Source: an uncultured Succinatimonas sp. (GTDB lineage: Bacteria > Pseudomonadota > Gammaproteobacteria > Enterobacterales > Succinivibrionaceae). Taken from it: a DNA stretch of 16,045 nucleotides. The notes below the pieces were generated by a model. That model did no database searches, had not been told where the DNA came from, and saw only the letters and a program-made list of their open reading frames with translations. Where the stretch lies: contig CALFLJ010000255.1 in assembly GCA_937880335.1 (NCBI GenBank), forward strand, positions 1 to 16,045. Direction: 5' to 3'. Each line of letters opens with the position of its first letter. Positions within the stretch are counted from its first letter, which is position 1. Both the position numbers and the translations under genes were made by a program. Shown piece by piece: positions 13,127-16,045 of this stretch.

Positions 13127-14201
13127 GAATGAAGCGGGGCGTGGAATCGTAGATACGAGAATAAGTGAAATGTATCAGGTTCTTCCTCCAATCGCGGTGA
13201 GTGAAAAATTCCCGACGACAGAATTTACAACACAGCTAGTCTCGCAGACACGTCGCGAGATTCATAATATTGAACAGGGCATTGATGATCGTTTAATTGT
13301 TGTTGCAGGTCCTTGCTCTATCCATGACACTAATGCAGCCATAGACTACGCAAATCGTCTTATGAGGTTGCGTCAGAAATACGCAGACACTCTTGTGGTT
13401 ATTATGCGTGTTTACTTTGAAAAACCACGTACAACTGTAGGATGGAAAGGTTTAATCAATGATCCAGGATTAGATGATTCTCATGATATCAATCGTGGCC
13501 TCAAGATTGCCCGTAAGTTATTGTGCGATATCAACAGCTTAGGAATGCCTGCTGCTACTGAGTTTTTAGATCCTATTACTGTACAGTACATAGATGAGTT
13601 TATCTCCTGGGGTGCTATTGGTGCACGTACAACAGAATCTCAGTTACATCGTCAATTAGCCTCAGGTATGTCATGTCCTATAGGCTTTAAGAACGCAACT
13701 GACGGCTCTGTTAAGATTGCCATTGATGCTGTAGTTGCAGCTGAACATGAGCACACCTTCATGTCTGTAACTAAGATGGGTCATGTAGCTATTGTACATA
13801 CCCGTGGTAATGAGGATTGCCATATTATTTTACGTGGTGGTCATGAGCCTAATTATGATCATGCCTCAGTTGATGCTGCATGTGAAGGATTGGTTAAGGG
13901 GGGATTAAAGCCTATGGTTATGATCGACGCCTCTCATTCTAATAGTCACAAGCAGTACAAAAAACAGGTTGATGTATCATTAGATATTGCCAATCAGATT
14001 TCTCAAGGTGATAACCGTATTTTTGGTATCATGTTAGAGAGTAATCTAGTTGAGGGTCGTCAGGACTTAACTGATGATTTAAGAAACCTGGTCTATGGCC
14101 AGAGTATCACCGATGCCTGTATCGGATTTGATGATACTGAAAAGGTTCTTGCGGTCCTAAGTGATGCCGTTTTAGCGCGACGCAAGCTAAATAAAGCTTA
14201 A
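13092..14201 (+). CDS. aroG: DAHP synthase (type I, AroG-like)
   Basis: A 369-residue 3-deoxy-D-arabino-heptulosonate-7-phosphate synthase, which joins phosphoenolpyruvate and erythrose 4-phosphate in the first step of the shikimate pathway. The metal ligands are present: Cys75 in AGPCSIHD, His282 in DASHSNS, Glu316 in LESNLVEG and Asp341 in ITDACIG. So are KPRTTVGWKG (111-120) and GARTTESQ (177-184). Segments such as SVTKMGH and DCHIILRGG resemble E. coli AroG (Phe-sensitive) more than AroF. The N-terminus is about 14 residues longer than AroG. Effector-site residues matching AroG D146, L175, S180 and A202 are kept (Asp160, Leu189, Ser194, Ala216). The position of AroG Pro150 is Val164; P150L makes E. 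coli AroG feedback-resistant. The gene follows the aromatic leader peptide by 11 bases and ends in its own terminator. Confidence 0.94.
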   Translation: MTIDQNLILTPPNEAGRGIVDTRISEMYQVLPPIAVSEKFPTTEFTTQLVSQTRREIHNIEQGIDDRLIVVAGPCSIHDTNAAIDYANRLMRLRQKYADTLVVIMRVYFEKPRTTVGWKGLINDPGLDDSHDINRGLKIARKLLCDINSLGMPAATEFLDPITVQYIDEFISWGAIGARTTESQLHRQLASGMSCPIGFKNATDGSVKIAIDAVVAAEHEHTFMSVTKMGHVAIVHTRGNEDCHIILRGGHEPNYDHASVDAACEGLVKGGLKPMVMIDASHSNSHKQYKKQVDVSLDIANQISQGDNRIFGIMLESNLVEGRQDLTDDLRNLVYGQSITDACIGFDDTEKVLAVLSDAVLARRKLNKA

Positions 14202-14207
14202 AATTTT

Positions 14208-14239
14208 AAAAGTGTTTGGCCTAAAACCAAACACTTTTT
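14208..14239 (+). terminator. Terminator between aroG and serA
   Basis: A 12-base-pair stem, AAAAGTGTTTGG (14208-14219) with CCAAACACTTTT (14227-14238), has a 7-base loop. Five T overlap the end of the stem (14235-14239). It begins 6 bases after the aroG stop codon, suggesting that serA has its own promoter within the next 50 bases, although none is obvious. Confidence 0.75.
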
Positions 14240-14291
14240 AGTTAGTAGTTTAGTTCATCTAAATATTCACTTCATACACGAGGTTTAAAAG

Positions 14292-15527
14292 ATGCATCCA
14301 TCATTGTCCCTAGGTAAAGATAAAATTAAAATTTTATTATTAGAAGGCGTGGATCCTAGTGCAGTTAAGTCTTTAAATGACGCCGGCTACACCAATGTCG
14401 AATATCAGAAAAAAGCTTTAGATGGACAAGCCCTTTTAGAGAAGATTGAAAACGTTCATTTTATTGGTATTCGTTCCCGTACCCACTTAACCCGTGAGGT
14501 TTTATCACACGCAAAGAAGCTAATCGGTATTGGCTGCTTTTGCATAGGTACAAATCAGGTTGACTTAAAGGCAGCAGCTGAATTGGGTATTCCGGTTTTC
14601 AATGCTCCTTATTCAAATACCCGTTCTGTAGCTGAACTTGTAACAGGAGAGTATTTACAGCTTTTACGTGATATTCCTGCCCGTAATGCTTTATTACACC
14701 GTGGTGGCTGGAACAAGGCTGCAACTGGTTGTCATGAGGCTCGTGGTAAGGTTTTAGGTATTGTAGGTTATGGTCATATTGGAACTCAGGTTGGTATCTT
14801 AGCTGAGGCTTTAGGTTTATCTGTAGTTTTTTATGATATTGAAAACAAATTAAGCTTAGGTAATGCAAAGCAGGTAGGATCACTTGATGAACTCTTTGCA
14901 GTATCTGATATTGTAACTATGCATGTACCTGAGACTGAGAGCACTAAGAATATGATTAACGAGCAGGCTTTCTCTAAGATGAAAGACGGTGTTCGTTTCA
15001 TTAACGCCTCTCGTGGTACTGTAGTTGATGTAGATGCCTTATGCAAAGCTCTTAAGGATGGTAAGGTTGCAGGTGCCGCCTGTGATGTATTCCCAACTGA
15101 GCCTGCATCAAATGGTGCTGAGTTTGTCTCTCCTTTACGTGAGTTTGATAATGTAATCTTAACTCCACACATAGGTGCCGGTACTGAAGAGGCTCAGCGT
15201 AATATTGGAACTGAGGTTGCAGAGAAGTTAGCCTTATATTCAGACAATGGTTCAACTTTAACTGCAGTAAACTTCCCTGAGGTTATGCTCCCGGGAATTC
15301 GTGGTGATGTTTCACGTCTTTTACATATTCACAAGAATGTCCCAGGCGTAATGCGTCAGATTAACGAAATCTTTGCCAAGTTTGATATTAACGTAGCAGC
15401 TCAGTACTTACAGACTACCGCTGATATCGGTTATGTTGTGATGGATATTCATTCAAGTGAGCCTGATAAAGTTGTTCCTTTATTAAAAGAAATTAATGGT
15501 ACCTTAAAGTGCCGTATTCTTTACTAA
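14292..15527 (+). CDS. serA: D-3-phosphoglycerate dehydrogenase
   Basis: A 411-residue enzyme oxidising 3-phosphoglycerate with NAD+ in the first step of serine synthesis, almost the same length as E. coli SerA (410). The Rossmann glycine motif GYGHIGT (159-165) is followed by Asp182, which binds the NAD ribose. The catalytic Arg241 (NASRGTVVD), Glu270 (FPTEPA) and His293 (TPHIGAG) are present. The C-terminal ACT domain (about 341-411) keeps the serine-binding residues HIHKN (His347, Asn349) and Asn367, so feedback inhibition by serine is expected. ACGAGG (14278-14283) lies 8 bases before the ATG. The last 19 bases overlap the next gene's GTG start. Confidence 0.95.
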   Translation: MHPSLSLGKDKIKILLLEGVDPSAVKSLNDAGYTNVEYQKKALDGQALLEKIENVHFIGIRSRTHLTREVLSHAKKLIGIGCFCIGTNQVDLKAAAELGIPVFNAPYSNTRSVAELVTGEYLQLLRDIPARNALLHRGGWNKAATGCHEARGKVLGIVGYGHIGTQVGILAEALGLSVVFYDIENKLSLGNAKQVGSLDELFAVSDIVTMHVPETESTKNMINEQAFSKMKDGVRFINASRGTVVDVDALCKALKDGKVAGAACDVFPTEPASNGAEFVSPLREFDNVILTPHIGAGTEEAQRNIGTEVAEKLALYSDNGSTLTAVNFPEVMLPGIRGDVSRLLHIHKNVPGVMRQINEIFAKFDINVAAQYLQTTADIGYVVMDIHSSEPDKVVPLLKEINGTLKCRILY

Positions 15528-16045
15528 AAAAGGCCTTAAAGTTAGGATTTATCCTATCTGTAATCTGTGGCAGTCCAACCCAATCTGCCACAGGTTGGAA
15601 TGTCTCATCTGCAAAGATGTGGCGTTTAAATCTTGATCCCTCATACGATATTGTAAAAGGCTCTCCGGCAAAGTTTATTAAAGTTGAGCGTAAGATAAGA
15701 CATCAGCGTTTGGAATACAAATTTAGTGTAGGTCTTACCAATAATTACGCTTTTTTAGTCAGTTGCCTTTTTAAAAGTCCAACCCCTATAATTGAACTTG
15801 ACCTCTCTCCTTTAGATATTAGAATTACCGATCAATTCAACGGTTTTGCTTTTGCCAGGTTTTTAGTTGATAGTGAAACTGAATATACCTTACGAGGAGA
15901 ATTTAAAGCTCCGGCTCGTTTATTGTTTACCCCTTTAACTAAATCTCAGGATGGGGCAATAAAAAATCTGCTGATGCAAATGCGAGAGGGAAATGAACTT
16001 AAAATTGCACTTTTGCAGGGTAAGGATACTAAGCCTCGAGAGTTT
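15509..16045 (+). CDS. Secreted protein of unknown function, cut by the window end
   Basis: An open frame of 179 codons that runs off the window. GTG (15509) is its only possible start after the in-frame stop at 15494, and it overlaps serA by 19 bases, so translation is probably coupled. The start gives a signal peptide: MPYSLLKKALKLGFILSVICGSPTQSA, written here in order as LLKK basic residues, a GFILSVI core and a likely cleavage near QSA. The Cys after LSVI does not make a proper lipobox. The mature part begins TGWNVSSAKMW and shows alternating hydrophobic strands (YKFSVGL, YAFLVSCLF, IIELDLS, FAFARFLVD). The pattern LLMQMREGNELKIAL...PREF vaguely recalls IalB-like periplasmic proteins. That resemblance is weak and no function is assigned. 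Confidence 0.6.
   Translation, partial: MPYSLLKKALKLGFILSVICGSPTQSATGWNVSSAKMWRLNLDPSYDIVKGSPAKFIKVERKIRHQRLEYKFSVGLTNNYAFLVSCLFKSPTPIIELDLSPLDIRITDQFNGFAFARFLVDSETEYTLRGEFKAPARLLFTPLTKSQDGAIKNLLMQMREGNELKIALLQGKDTKPREF

Noticed and set aside
1..16045. tRNA or rRNA genes, CRISPR arrays, insertion sequences, prophage genes
   Set aside because: No cloverleaf, repeat-spacer array, transposase or integrase reading frame was seen on either strand.

Overview
The window looks like chromosome from a low-GC, probably anaerobic gammaproteobacterium. SerA, AroG, the AmtB/PII pair and exonuclease III all read as close relatives of the enterobacterial proteins, while intergenic DNA is extremely AT-rich. 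A Succinivibrionaceae-like organism would fit, but that is inference from protein resemblance and composition only.

Bases 1-8480 form a sugar locus. An L-fucose/L-arabinose isomerase-family gene (681-2198) sits behind a near-consensus sigma-70 promoter with a LacI-type palindrome just downstream of the expected start point. Three paralogous periplasmic sugar-binding proteins of the ChvE/XylF type follow: an intact divergent one (2911-4029), one on the minus strand broken by a one-base frameshift (4144-5228), and an intact ChvE-like one (5912-6964). A LacI-family regulator (7369-8400) is interrupted by an in-frame TAA. No ABC ATPase or permease is present, so the binding proteins are orphans here. 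The two intact binding-protein genes share an inverted repeat (TAAGGTT...AACCTTA) about 125 bases upstream of their starts.

Bases 8481-10427 hold ammonium uptake and nitrogen signalling: amtB followed 16 bases later by a PII gene (the reverse of the usual glnK-amtB order), ending in a bidirectional terminator shared with a convergent polytopic membrane protein, possibly a GT-C glycosyltransferase (10428-11720, minus). A divergent intergenic region with a perfect 12-base inverted repeat separates it from xthA (11986-12792).

Bases 12793-15527 hold amino-acid biosynthesis: aroG (DAHP synthase, first step of aromatic synthesis) and serA (first step of serine synthesis), with a terminator between them. 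The most notable feature is a small reading frame at 12961-13080 immediately upstream of aroG. It has a good Shine-Dalgarno sequence, encodes 39 residues and ends SRYYWRYYSFYK-stop, five Tyr, one Trp and one Phe among the last ten residues. Its stop codon touches the aroG ribosome binding site. This looks like an aromatic-amino-acid-sensing leader peptide controlling aroG by translational coupling or attenuation. A secreted protein gene starts inside the end of serA and runs off the window.
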